64,000 bases of DNA from Cryptomeria japonica (lineage: Eukaryota; Streptophyta; Pinopsida; Cupressales; Cupressaceae). The notes under the pieces are model-generated. The model worked only from the letters and a program-made list of their open reading frames with translations. It was not told the DNA's origin and did not search any database. Location of the stretch: positions 605,669,673 to 605,733,672 of the forward strand of contig NC_081408.1 of NCBI RefSeq assembly GCF_030272615.1, read 5' to 3'. This document shows, in pieces, positions 46,921-58,033 of the stretch. The translations under genes were made by a program, and so were the position numbers. Every line of letters starts with the position of its first letter. The stretch's first letter is position 1.

Positions 46921-49133
46921 TTCATCTTCAATTGAAGGTATGCCACCTATCCCTAGTGTTGTTGACATTCCTAATCTTGAGGTAACTCAAAGTTTGAGAA
47001 CACCTCCTAGAGTTTTGCATATAAAGCCTAAGTATTTGATTGATATTGATGCTAATGTTTTGAAACCAATGGTTGACAAGATTCTGAAGCGTACTTGTCA
47101 AAGACATGCTAACCAGATATGGAAAATATTTTTTGAGCGTTTAAATGAGACGGGAAGATGTTAACTATTTGTTGAAATGATGAGAAATCTGAAATTTAGG
47201 CCCATAATGAAGATTCTTGGGCTAAGAACATCGATTGAATCAAGCGACAAATCTATTGTGAAGAATCTGATGAATGCATATGATACTGTTGGTTCTAACT
47301 CACACACAAAAGATAGTAATACCACACGATGTGTCATTACATCAACAATTGTAAGCACTCAAACTAAGAAAGCTTGCCTCATTAAAAAGACAAGTAAACA
47401 ATTGAAGATAAGTAGACAAACTCTAATGAGAGCTATGGGAAGGCGAAAAAGAGTGGAGGATCCATATAACAATGAGCTATGGGCATTTTCCGGTAGATTA
47501 CCATGGAAATATAAAGCAACTGTTGAAGCCTTGAGATCCCTAATTAAATATTTTTGGAAGAATAACACAAGGGTCTCTCCAAATCAAAGAGATGTTGTAA
47601 GAAGGAGGATTGGTAGTAAAATCCATGATCTACATACGAAACATTTTTTGGATATGACTCAAATATAATTTTTTGCCAAGTTTGAAGGTATGTATCCTCA
47701 AATTAAAATTAGTCAAAGATTCTTTGAAATGGTAAATCCTTTTTATGTCAAAATAAATCACACACACGCAACTTGTTGTTGTAGAGTACATATCAAATTT
47801 TCTAACCATTATGATTTTTATCAACACATATGTATAGATTTGCATGCTAACAATGTTTTGCAGGAATGCAACATAAATGGTCCACCGACATCTTCAAGGG
47901 AATTCATATCTAGCATCTTATGTGAAAGATTAGATGGTCAAGTATATTACAATAAGTGTTGCTTGGATGGCACATGTGTTCATTGTGGTGGATTGCGACA
48001 TTTACAAATTTGTCAACATATGGATATTGGACAAGAAATTGGTAATGAATTAGTGGAATTTGGAAAATATAAGACAATGGCCTACATGCTAAAAGATGGA
48101 AAAAAATCAAAAATGTGTGAATTGGTTAGTGAGAAGATTCCAGTGTATTAGTTTATGGGCATCTTTCATGAGAATATAGTGTATGAGTATGTAAGGCATA
48201 ACTATCGAGCTCGCTGGTTGGAGTCACAATTTAAGTTATGCAAGGACACATTTCCACTTCATACAATCATTTCAATTGTTGATTTTGCAGAGAACTACAC
48301 ACTACAACTGCAAAACGAAGTGCAATCACAATATTACAACTCCACACAAGTTGCTATATTTGTGCATATAGCATTCATTCATGCACATGATAGTATGGAA
48401 GAGGATAGGAAATTATTGAGGGAGTATCATTTTTACATTAGTGATGATCGCTCACACTCTACAGAGTTTGTGCAAGGTTGTTTTTAGATATTCTGCGATG
48501 GTTTGGCTAGCCGAGGCATATCATTCCGTCAACATATCATATGGTCAGATAATTGTGCATTGTAATTTAACAACTCTTGGATGTTTTATTGGTTGGGTAG
48601 GATGCATAAGTTGACTGCTATTCAACATATGTGGAATTTCTCTGAGGTTGGGCATGGAAAAGGGGAGCATGATGGTGCAGGAGCATGTATTAAAAGAGCT
48701 TTAGCATGAGAAGATTTAAAGTACAAAGGGAATGCAAACTTGAAAGATGCAAAATCAATTGTTCAGTGGTGCAATGGTACAATTGGTCTAGGTAATCAAG
48801 GTAAGTCTTCAGTTCGCAGATTTTTTTGGTTGGTAGATGATACTAACATTGCAAAATTCAAAGATTGTTGTACATTGACAGGATCAAGTGAGCTACACTC
48901 TTTCAAAAGCTCTAATACAGGTTCATGGACTATCCATACGCGACAAATGGCATGTTATTGTTCTTCATGTAGAGATGGTTCCTATAATGACTGTGAGTCA
49001 AAGGAGTGGGTGGACAAATGGTGTATGAGGCCTCTAATCCCACTTGAGACATATTGACCTTCAAGTGCACTACAACTAACACGGATGGAAGCATCAGTTA
49101 ACGTTGACCATGTGTCAGATTTAGTCCAACCAA

Positions 49134-49215
49134 GTAAATTATCCACATGCAATTTTTTGTACTTTAATATTTTACCTTAGTTGTTTGCTAAATTCTTCTC
49201 ACTTTATCATTGCAG
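49134..49215 (+). other. spliceosomal intron of the DDE-like transposase
   Basis: Donor GTAAAT and acceptor TCATTGCAG. Splicing keeps the frame from CAACCA into CATGTTTATGCAG, linking to the C-terminal exon. Confidence 0.75.
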
Positions 49216-49789
49216 GGCATGTTTATGCAGTTATTGCAGCTGAAGGCAATGAAGAAGGAACAAATTATTACCTGTGTCGTTGTGTGGACACAAAAAAGAA
49301 ATTGGATGGCCTTGTGGTAGATGGAGAAAATATTGAGTACCCCACATGATCAGTAGTTGTTACTGGTACATGGCTTAGAATGTACCTAGTGAAGAAGTCT
49401 AACTTGCGGTTGTTCAAGGACTTCGAGACACATAGGAAGATTCTTCATTATTCTAACCTTGTTGTAGCTTCAAATGTTCATTTGATCAGATATGGGGCTA
49501 GACCACTAAACAAGAAACTATGGAAGGTTCGTGAGTCTGGCCATGAGGCCATACTAGACATGATAAAGAGTAGAGAAGATCCAGATGGTTCATTGGATTA
49601 AAAAATTGTAATATCAATCATATTTGGATATATGTACATGACTTATGTTTTTCGGCTACTCGAGACATTGTAATATAAAAAATTGTGTTTTTGTCTTGTT
49701 TTGTGTGATTTTATGTAAATAATGTCATTTTGGACCATTAGAGATCACATGGGATCATTTCGTGAAGTTTTAGGCTAATATGGTAAAAG

Positions 49790-52700
49790 ATGTAAAAATT
49801 GTTCATTTGTTGTCAGTCACTCAAAGTGTGAAAAATTGTCAAAATTTGGTGTCATTTTCCTCAATGTTACTGACATGTAAGAATGATTCATCTGATCCTA
49901 TGGGGTCGTGTTATGACACTCTAAAAAATCCTCTCTCGATTTAGGTAGACTCGGATCCAATTGCTCGTGGTGACACTTTCTCGGTTGCGACAAAAAAGCA
50001 TTACATGAGTTCAATGAAAAGTTGCACAATGCCCCATCTTTCAATCCGCTCATCGCGACACCAAACCGTTAGCTCGTACGTGTTTGGGTGGCCAATTTTA
50101 TGCCAAGAATGCCTTCGTTCCTCTATCGAACTCACCCGATCGATGTGGGCCACACCCTAGTAGCAAAATCCCTAAAGTGCTCAAAGTGTGAAAAATTGTC
50201 AATATTTGGCATCACGTTTCTTGACGCCTGGTAATCATAAGAATGATTCATCTTATTGTACAGGGTTGTGTTATGGCACTCTAAAAAATCCTCTCTCGGT
50301 TTAGGTAGACTCGGATCCAATTGCTCGTGGTGACACTTTCTCGATTACGACAAAAAGTGTTTGATGAGTTCAATGAAAAGTTGCACAATGCCCCATCTTT
50401 CAATCCACTCGTCACAGAACCGAACCGTCAGCTCGTACGCATCGGGGTGTCCATTCTTATGCTATGAATGCCTTCATTTTTCTCTCCAACTCATCCAATC
50501 ATTGCGGGCCACACCCTAGCAAGGAAATCGCTTAAGTGCTCAAGTTGCTCAAAGTTGTCAATATTCGGCATCGCATTTCTCAGCGCCCGTTAATCATAAG
50601 AACAAGTTGTCTAATCCTATGGGGTTGTGTTATGGAACTCTAAAAATCCTCTCTCAGTTTAGGTAGACTCAGATCCAATTGCTCTTGGCAACACTTTCTC
50701 GGTTGCGACAAAAAGCGTCAGATGAGTTCAATGAAAAGTTGCACAATGCCCCATCTTTCAATCCGCTCGTCGTGGCACCAAACCGTTAGCTTTTATGCAT
50801 CAGGATGGTCAATTTTACGCTAGGAATTCCTTCACTTTTCTCTCCAACTTGTTCGATTGTTGCGAGCCACACCCTAGCAGCAAAATCGCTTAAGTGCTCA
50901 AGTTGCTCAAAGTTGTCAATATTCGGCATCACATTTCTCGGCACCCGTTAATCATAAGAATGAGTCATTTGATCCTACAGGGTTGTTTTATGGCACTCTA
51001 AAAAAGCCTCTCTCGGTTTAGGTAGACTCAGATCCAATTGCTCTTGGTGACACTTTCTCGGTTGTGACAAAAGCGTCAGATGAGTTCAATGAAAAGTTGC
51101 ACAATGCCCCATCTTTCAATTTGCTCGTTGCAGCACCGAACCGTCAGCTTGTACACGTCAGGGTGTCTAGGTTTACACTATTATTGCCTTTTTTTTCCTC
51201 TCCAACTCGTTTGATAGTTGCGGGCCACACCCTAGTAGCGAAATTGCTTAAGTGCTCAAGTTGCTCAAAGTTGTCAATATTTGGCATCGCGTTTCTCGGT
51301 GCCCGTTAATCATAAGAACAAGTTGTTTGATCTTAAAGGGTCATTTTATGGCACTTTAAAAAATATTCTTAGTTTAGGTCGACTCGGATCCAATTTATCG
51401 TGGTGATACTTTCTCGGTTGCGACAAAAAGCGTCAAATGAGTTCAATGAAAAGTTGCACAATGCCCCATCTTTCAATCTGCTCGTCGTGGCACCAAACCG
51501 TCAGCTCGTACGTGTCGAGGTGGCTAGTTTTATGCTATGAATTCCTTTTTTTTCTCTCTAACTCATCTGATCATTGCGGGCCACACCCTAGTAGCGAAAT
51601 CGCTTAAGTGCTCAAGTTGCTCAAAGTTATCAATATTCGACATCGCGTTTATTGGTGCCCGTTAATCATAAGAACGAGTCATCTTATCCTACAGGGTAGT
51701 GTTATGGCACTCTAAAAAAGCCTCTCTCAGTTTAGGTAGACTCGAATCCAATTGCTCATGGCAGTACTTTCTCGATTGTGACAAAAAGCCTCAGATGAGT
51801 TCAATGAAAAGTTGCACAATAGCCCATCTTTCAATCCACTCATCATAGCACCAAACCATCAACTCGTATGCATCGGGTTGGTCAGGTTTACGCTAGGAAT
51901 GCCTTCTTTTTTCTCTCCAACTCGTCTGATCGTTGCGGGCCACACCCTAGTAGTGAAATCGCTTAAGTGCTCAAGTTACTCAAAGTTGTCAATATTTGGC
52001 ATCGCGTTTCTCAGCGCCAGTTAATCATAAGAATGAGTCATCTAATCCTACGAGGTCATGTTATGACAATCTAAAAAATCCTCTCTCAGTTTATGTAGAC
52101 TCGGATCGAATTTCTCGTGGCAACACTTTCTCAGTTGTGACAAAAAGCGTCAAATGAGTTCAATGAAAAGTTGCACAATGCCCCATCTTTCAATCCACTC
52201 GTCGCGACATCGAACCGTCAGCTCGTACGCATTGGCATGGTCAAGTTTACACTAGGAATGCCTTTTTTTCTCTCCAACTCATCTGATCGTTGCATGCCAC
52301 ACCCTAACAACGAAATCGCTTAAGTGCTCAAGTTGCTCAAAGTTGTCAATATTCGGCATCGCGTTTCTCGATGCCTGTTAATCATAAGAACAATTCATAT
52401 GATCCTACGGGGTCATGTTATGGCACTCTAAAAAACCCTCTCTTGGTTTAGGTAGACTCGAATCCGATTTCTCGTGGCGATACTTTCTCAGTTGCGACAA
52501 AAAGCGTTAGATGAATTCAATGAAAAGTTTTACAATGCCCCATCTTTCAATCCACTCATCGCAGAACCGAACTGTCAGCTCGTACACATCAGGTGGTTGG
52601 GTTTACACTAGTAATGCCTTCATTTTTTTCTCCAACTTGTCTAATCGTTGCGAGCCACACCCTAGTAGCAAAATCGCTTAAGTGCTCAAGTTGCTCAAAC

Positions 52701-53765
52701 TTGTCAATATTTGGCATCGCATTTCTTGACGCCTATTAATCATAATAACGAGCCGTCTAATCCTATGAGGTCATGTTATGGTACTCTAAAAAATCCTCTC
52801 TCAGTTTAGGTAGACTCGGATCCAGTTGCTCATGGCGACACTTTCTCGGTTGCGACAAAAAGCGTCAGATGAGTTCAATGAAAAGTTGCACACTGCCCCA
52901 TCTTTCAATCCGCTCATCGCAGCACTGAACCCTCAACTTGTATGCATCAGGATGGCTAGGTTTACGCTAGGAATGCCTTTGTTTTCCTCTCTAACTTGTC
53001 TGATCGTTGCGGGCCACACCCTAGTAGCGAAATCGCTTAAGTGCTCAAGTTGCTCAAAGTTGTCAATATTCGGCATCACATTTCTCGATGCCCGTTAATC
53101 ATAAGAATGAGTCGTCTAATCCTACGGAGTCATATTATGGTACTCTAAAAAATCCTCTCTCGGTTTAGGTAGACTCGGATCCAATTGCTCATGGTGACAC
53201 TTTCTCGGTTGCGACAAAAAAGCGTCACATGAGTTCAATGAAAAGTTTCACAATGCCCCATCTTTCAATCTGCTCACCGCGGCACCGAACCGTCAACAAA
53301 TACGCATTGGGGTGGTCGAGTTTACACTAGGAACGCCTTCATTTTTCTCTCCAACTCGTCCGATCGTTGCGGGTCACACCCTAGCAATGAAATCGTGTAA
53401 GTGCTCAAGTTGCTCAAAGTTGTCAATATTTGGAATCACGTTTATCGGCGCTCGTTAATCATAAGAATGAGCCATCTGATCCTATGGGGTCATGTTATGG
53501 CACTCTAAAAAAGCCTCTCTCAGTTTAGGTAGACCCAGATCCAATTGTTCGTGGAAACACTTTCTCAATTGCGGCAAAAAGCGTTAGATGAGTTCAATGA
53601 AAATTTGTACAATGCCCCATCTTTCAATCCGCTCATCACGGAACCGAACCGTCATCTCGTACACGTCGGGGTGGTCGGGTTTACACTAGGAATGCCTTTT
53701 TTTTTTCTCTCCAAATCGACTGATCGTTGTGGGCCACACCCTAGCAGCGAAATCACCCTAGGGTA
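49790..53765. repeat. satellite array, about 11 copies of a ~358-bp unit
   Basis: The marker GACAAAAAGCG or a variant recurs near 49988, 50346, 50706, 51066, 51424, 51780, 52140, 52498, 52854, 53214 and 53573. Each unit also has GAGTTCAATGAAAAGTTGCA, GCCCCATCTTTCAATC and GTAGACTCGGATCCAATT. Several units keep an 80-codon frame (KASDEFNEKLHNAPSFNPL...), others have it broken. No domain is recognised. It fills the space between the two convergent genes of the candidate transposon. Confidence 0.93.
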
Positions 53766-54064
53766 TGCATTAGATGAATAGAAGTGTATGGGCTATGCAA
53801 TTTTTTTAGAATGGGTATACAATGGTGTCTTACATTGTCTAATTTTTGTTCTTTCCATGTTTCCTTTATATAGTCTTATTTCGACTATAACTATTGAATT
53901 TGTGTTGATCTCCATAAGCTTGTGTCTTGGATTACAAACACATATTTAGGTTCAAAGCTTAAGTAACAATAAACTTTGTGCAATTATTCATTTAATCATT
54001 TGTACTACAATTATGGATAACCATGATAAATGATTTGCATTAACCAAAAAGATACGAATCCATA
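53766..54064. other. spacer, nothing supported
   Basis: AT-rich unique sequence between two tandem arrays. Confidence 0.5.
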
Positions 54065-54423
54065 CAACATTGTATACTGTTAAAACTATCAAATATATCC
54101 AATACAGACAACTAGGCTTGCCAAAAGCCATATGGACATAGAATGTCACGTATTCATAAAACCAAACATATGTTCAAAATTGCTATAAAGGCATACAACA
54201 TGATATCCAATAAAGTCAAATAGGAGCTTGCGAAAAGCCATATGGACATAGAATGTCACGCATTCATAATACAAAACATGTTCAAAATTGTCATATAGGC
54301 ATACAACATGGTATCCAATAAAGTCAAATGGGAGCTTGCCAAAATCCATATGGACATAGAATGTCACATATTCATAATACAAAACATATGTTCAAAATTG
54401 CCATATAGGCATACAACATAGGA
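54065..54423. repeat. ~110-bp tandem repeat, about three copies
   Basis: Copies share AAAGCCATATGGACATAGAA, TGTTCAAAATTG and GGCATACAACATG. The first copy is the most diverged and the last is partial. It lies just past the 3' end of the minus-strand gene. Confidence 0.9.
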
Positions 54424-54436
54424 CCCTATTCTATTC

Positions 54437-56560
54437 ATTTCCCTCTAGGGGAAGGAAATAGATCATGAGATATCTTTGCTTGTCGAGGGGATGTAGATGC
54501 ATATGATGCAGGTGTCTTTTGAGTACGCCCACTCGACCCTCCTCTCCAGAATTTTTTGTAACTCCACCTAATACAATGAAAAGAATGATGTTAGCATATA
54601 CAAAAATTAAATTTTAGAATGACATATAATAGAATAGTCACTTACCGCATACAAATAATCATGATGTTCATCCACAACAGGTGCACGTTCATCATCTAGA
54701 GTGACAAGCCCCTCCTGTAAGCATCACAATATAGATTAAACTAAATACAAGTGTCATTAAAAATTTCAATAACATATTATTAAGATAACAAATGTAATGC
54801 TAAATTTTATAAATTTACAAATATGTCTCATACTTATGTCAAAGCAGTTGAACTTGCTACTGTTGCAGCAACACCGTGCTCCATTGACGCATGGATAGCA
54901 GGAGGAATGTCTAATGTCAACATCTGAAAATTAAATGAAGTATATTGATTAATCACCAAAACTATCTATATTATTTAATAACAACATTAAAGATAAATTG
55001 ATTACCTGGGTGAAAGATTGTTGATGAAATACACTGCGAGGTGTTTATGTTGAAGCTCTAGCATCAAACTATTTGACATCCAAAATGAGTAATTAGAAAA
55101 TCATTCACATAAGGTTCAACTATCTACATATAATAATTATATTTCTTCACACGTTGTATACCTATGGAGTCGACAAAGTCGTGAAAAAGGGTGTTGCAAG
55201 AATGTTGCTAGTATTGTGAACACTTTGACCCTGATTTTTTATCATAATAATTTACTAATTTAGATATATTCTCAAATTTCCATATAAGATTTAATAAAAA
55301 GAATGAAATGAACTTGTAATGAAATTCACCTGGGTATCAATGCCAAATGTTTCGTTCAACAAGGATCCTATCATGACAATGTTCTTTGTAGCAAACTTCG
55401 CTCGTGCACGTGCATTCTCAGAACTATTAGGATCATAAGTGCAAAGAGAACCACAAGATTGACAAAAATGAGCTGGAACTCGATGCCTAGAAGAATCACC
55501 ATCATCACTCGCATCACCCTCTACTAGAGGCCTAGCATATCGTATAAGGGTCTGAGTGAGTGAGCTAATGGAGTCTAGAGTTTCGACCTCAATACTCTCC
55601 TTCACAATGGAAGGAATAATAACATGCTCCACCATAGGTCTGGCCAAGGGTCTTGGTGGGAGATTTGGGTCACACTATGCACCCTCTCTATCATGTGAGG
55701 AACCCCCACCTCTACCTTGGAAATCTAGAAAATCAAAATAGTTTGGGATCTCATTAAGGACAAACTCACAGTACAGTTTTCTCAAAAAGTATTAGGGTAC
55801 CTCATGATTATTGCATGGGGGCTGATCAAATACCATCCACCACCTATCCCAAAAATTATTCTTAATCCCTTCATGATGACACCAATGAATAGGGAATCTT
55901 CTACATCCAGGGTGTAAAGGTTGATTCGTTTGGGGGTCCATAAAAAGAGCACACAAGTCAAATTTATTAATTTTCTTTTTCTTCATTGCCGCATATGATA
56001 ATTTGTCAGCATAAAATTGCTTTTGTTCTTCCTTCTTACTGGACCAAAAATTTATTTTCTCACTCACGGATTGTATGTGAGATACAATAGATTGCAAAGA
56101 ACTGGCAAGGTTTGTCCTATGGGAGTTTGCTCCAATGGGATCTTTTCGCCTTATGATTAAACCTTCAAGCTCTTTTTGGCTATTTTCTATTTGACCTAAT
56201 AGGTTTTCCTGTGTACCTATGGGATGTCTAGGGATTTTAGGAGGTTCTTGATGTGCTTCTTCTTCAATATGGTCTTCATGAGGAGGTGATTGAGTGTTTT
56301 CAACATTTTCTTATCTAATCTCATTTCTTGATAATGAAAATAAATTTAAATCAATAAACCTAGTTTAATCTTCAAATTAATAAAAAAATGACAATAAGAA
56401 AACAAAAATACATACCTCTTCGAGCTCTTTGATGGTGTGGCAGAATTTTGATGAGAGATGGACAACTTAGTGCCCAATATCAAGCTTCTACAAAGGGTGA
56501 GCACAAGAAAATGGCACCCCAAATCGCCAAAATGCGGGTTCGGGAATGCAGAATGCATCT
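54437..56560 (-). pseudogene. second gene of the candidate transposon, multi-exon, unrecognised
   Basis: Exon 1 starts at the ATG at 56560 and ends SKSSKR at a GTATGT donor (56415). A long exon (about 56330-55327) begins ENVENTQSPPHEDH after a TAA, includes KINKFDLCALFMDPQTNQPL, RFPIHWCHHEGIKNNFWDRW, a Cys pair in FCQSCGSLC, and ends GIDTQ at a GTGAAT donor; TAAs and a TAG inside fit former CAA/CAG. Shorter exons follow near 55215-55160, 55063-55013, 54927-54838, 54720-54655 and a last one ending in PSPRGK at about 54440, with recognisable AG/GT borders at most. One donor (about 54835) reads ATAAGTATG where GTAAGTATG would be expected. I do not recognise the family. It converges on the transposase, as the second gene of the hAT element does. 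Confidence 0.6.
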
Positions 56561-56595
56561 TAAATGCGGACTTGGGTTTTTTTTAAGTTTGAAAA

Positions 56596-56621
56596 GGTCA
56601 TAAGGCGCATGCCTTATGACC
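56596..56621. repeat. perfect 11-bp hairpin near the right end
   Basis: GGTCATAAGGC, loop GCAT, GCCTTATGACC. It lies 25 bp inside the right inverted repeat. The core GGCGCATGCC resembles the TTTGGC-NNGC-GCCAAA hairpins at the left end. Confidence 0.9.
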
Positions 56622-56642
56622 ATTTTTTATTTTTTTTGAAGT

Positions 56643-56682
56643 GTGGCACCTTTTTGGTACCACAACTTCATGCATATATCCA
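56643..56682 (-). repeat. candidate right terminal inverted repeat
   Basis: GTGGCACCTTTTTGGTACCA, then CAACTTCATGCATATATCC, is the inverted counterpart of 37249-37298. Confidence 0.6.
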
Positions 56683-57417
56683 AGGGTGGGTTGATGTTTG
56701 CCTTTGTTTTGCCATCTTCATTTGTCATTTGAGTGTTCCTTCCATGACATTAGCCTCATGATGTGTGTTAAGTGAGTGTTCTTTCCACGACACTATGTAC
56801 TTTCTCTGCACCTTTGATGTTCCTGGTCCTTCGTCATGCAGTTCTTGTTGGCCATCATTTTCAGTGAGCCTGTCCCTCACCCTTGTCTACATTATGGGGG
56901 GGTTTCTCCTATTGTTCTAATGCTTCCTTTGGTTCGTTGGATCAGCTCTTCAGGCTTTGGTGTTTGATACCATCTGTATCTTCAATTTTAGTTGTTTGCC
57001 TTTGTTTGCCATCTGATTCGAGTAGTGTTATTTGAGGGCACTCATGCAGATTACAATCTTCTCTACCTGATCATCTTCTATTTTAGTGGAGGTTCTTCAG
57101 ATCAACATTTTTTCTTCAACAGTGTTTGTAGGTTCTTCATGCTTCAATGATTCTTCTTCTCTTCTCTTGTTCCTATCTTTTTGGAACATTCTTGTTTGGA
57201 GGCTTCTTTAGTCCTTCACTTGCTTTTTTCCATCTCTTTTTGGAGTAGAGTTTTTTTCCCACGTGGTTTTCTCTTTTTCTCTAATTCATAGAGATTTGGT
57301 TGTGATTGGGTACCTCATTAGGCATTATTGTTGGGACCCAAATTTTTTGCCTTCATCATGTAGTTGCATTTTTTGCTTCATGCATTTAGTTTTTTATCTA
57401 CTCCCTAAGTTCATCTT
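56683..57417 (+). other. 3' interior of the Copia element, noncoding
   Basis: T-rich sequence with repeated GTGAGTGTTC and GTTCTTC-type motifs; no integrase, reverse transcriptase or RNase H frame is present. Confidence 0.55.
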
Positions 57418-57426
57418 AAGGGGGGG
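57418..57426 (+). promoter_or_regulatory. polypurine tract of the Copia element
   Basis: AAGGGGGG directly precedes the TG of the 3' LTR; it would prime plus-strand DNA synthesis. Confidence 0.8.
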
Positions 57427-57778
57427 TGCTAGAGTTATCTTGTATCAGTTAATAGTTATTTATTTAATTATTAGTCTGTTATACTCTATGCTTAAGCTAA
57501 ACTTAGGCATTTAATAATATTGTAGGTATTTAATAATATTCTAATTATTAAATACACTTTATCCCTTTAGAGTTTATTTAGGGTTGCACACCTTTAGGGT
57601 TGCTAATATCCTTTATAAGGATTGTATTGTACTTTTTCATTAATTGGTTCCCTCTCTGAATGATAATCTTTTTCTTCAGAGCCATTATTGTGTTTTTGTC
57701 TCCAATCTTCTCTTGTGACAAATATTTTGCTAACAGGTGTTCTTGGGATCTCTAAAGTTGTATTTTCTCAACTTCTTC

Positions 57779-57779
<1 letters not shown>
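57427..57779 (+). repeat. Copia 3' LTR
   Basis: Starts TGCTAGAGTTATC and ends CTCAACTTCTTCA, where microsatellite begins. A direct repeat of 35831-36149 with about 27 extra bases. Confidence 0.9.
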
Positions 57780-57836
<57 letters not shown>

Positions 57837-58033
57837 ATCTGTATGTGTGTTTGTATATATATATATATATATTTACAAACACACATACAGATATATTTGT
57901 CCTTTTTTAGTCTTTTCTTGTTTTTTAGTTGCTTATTGTGTCCGGTTAAAAAAAAAAAATTGTTATGTGTGTGTGTGTTTCTATTTATATACATATACAT
58001 ATACATATGAATACATACATAAATGCATACATA
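57780..58033. repeat. (TG)n, (TA)n and TACATA microsatellite block
   Basis: About 25 GT repeats, then TA and TACATA units, interrupted by a T-rich stretch near 57900-57960. Confidence 0.95.

Larger units (their letters stand above)
46259..49601 (+). pseudogene. DDE-like transposase of unidentified superfamily, intron retained
   Basis: After a basic start (MPRKQPKNVTSEEREAKNAK, 46286) and a low-complexity VEGTPSL/SITSHIECTPSM region with two frameshifts (about 46440 and 46740), one frame runs from 46703 to 49133. Seven stops interrupt it (47162, 47666, 48149, 48485, 48563, 48707, 49055); six fit C-to-T changes, while for 48485 the original codon is unclear. Visible motifs are CCLDGTCVHCGGL, IVDFAENYTLQLQNEVQSQY (first Asp), SDNCAL (second Asp) and GHGKGEHDGAGACIKRAL (likely third acidic site). 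The D, D and GHGKG..DG block recalls an uncharacterised transposase-like family seen in animals and some plants; I cannot name it with confidence. An 82-base GT-AG intron (49134-49215) joins exons in phase to a C-terminal domain ending at 49601. Confidence 0.72.
37249..56682 (+). mobile_element. candidate 19.4-kb DNA transposon with convergent genes
   Basis: The left edge (37249-37298) and the reverse complement of the right edge (56643-56682) share TATATGCA, AAGTTGTGGTACCAAAA and AGGTGCCAC in the same order. They differ by a 10-base insertion and a few substitutions, giving an inverted repeat of about 40-50 bp. Between them lie a DDE-like transposase on plus, a second gene on minus, two satellite-type arrays, hairpin clusters and at least one nested LTR-like piece. 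I could not find a target duplication, so the exact ends and the superfamily are unresolved. It sits inside the Copia interior. Confidence 0.6.
35831..57779 (+). mobile_element. Copia-type LTR retrotransposon lacking pol, with a large nested insertion
   Basis: Two homologous LTRs (35831-36149 and 57427-57779) stand in direct orientation. The 5' LTR is followed at once by TGGTATCAGAGC, the initiator-Met primer site usual for Copia. The 3' LTR is preceded by the purine run AAGGGGGG. If the candidate DNA transposon at 37249-56682 is removed, the interior is only about 1.8 kb and has no gag or pol, so the parent was a non-autonomous element. Both outer flanks are TA/TG microsatellite, so the target duplication (perhaps TATAT) cannot be proven. 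Confidence 0.8.

Noticed and set aside
51064-53781. Repeated ~80-codon frames starting near KASDEFNEKLH
   Set aside because: They recur once per 358-bp satellite unit, many units are broken, and no domain is visible; kept as a finding only.
53500-53800. Host gene or promoter at the end of the satellite
   Set aside because: Only satellite unit and AT-rich spacer are visible.
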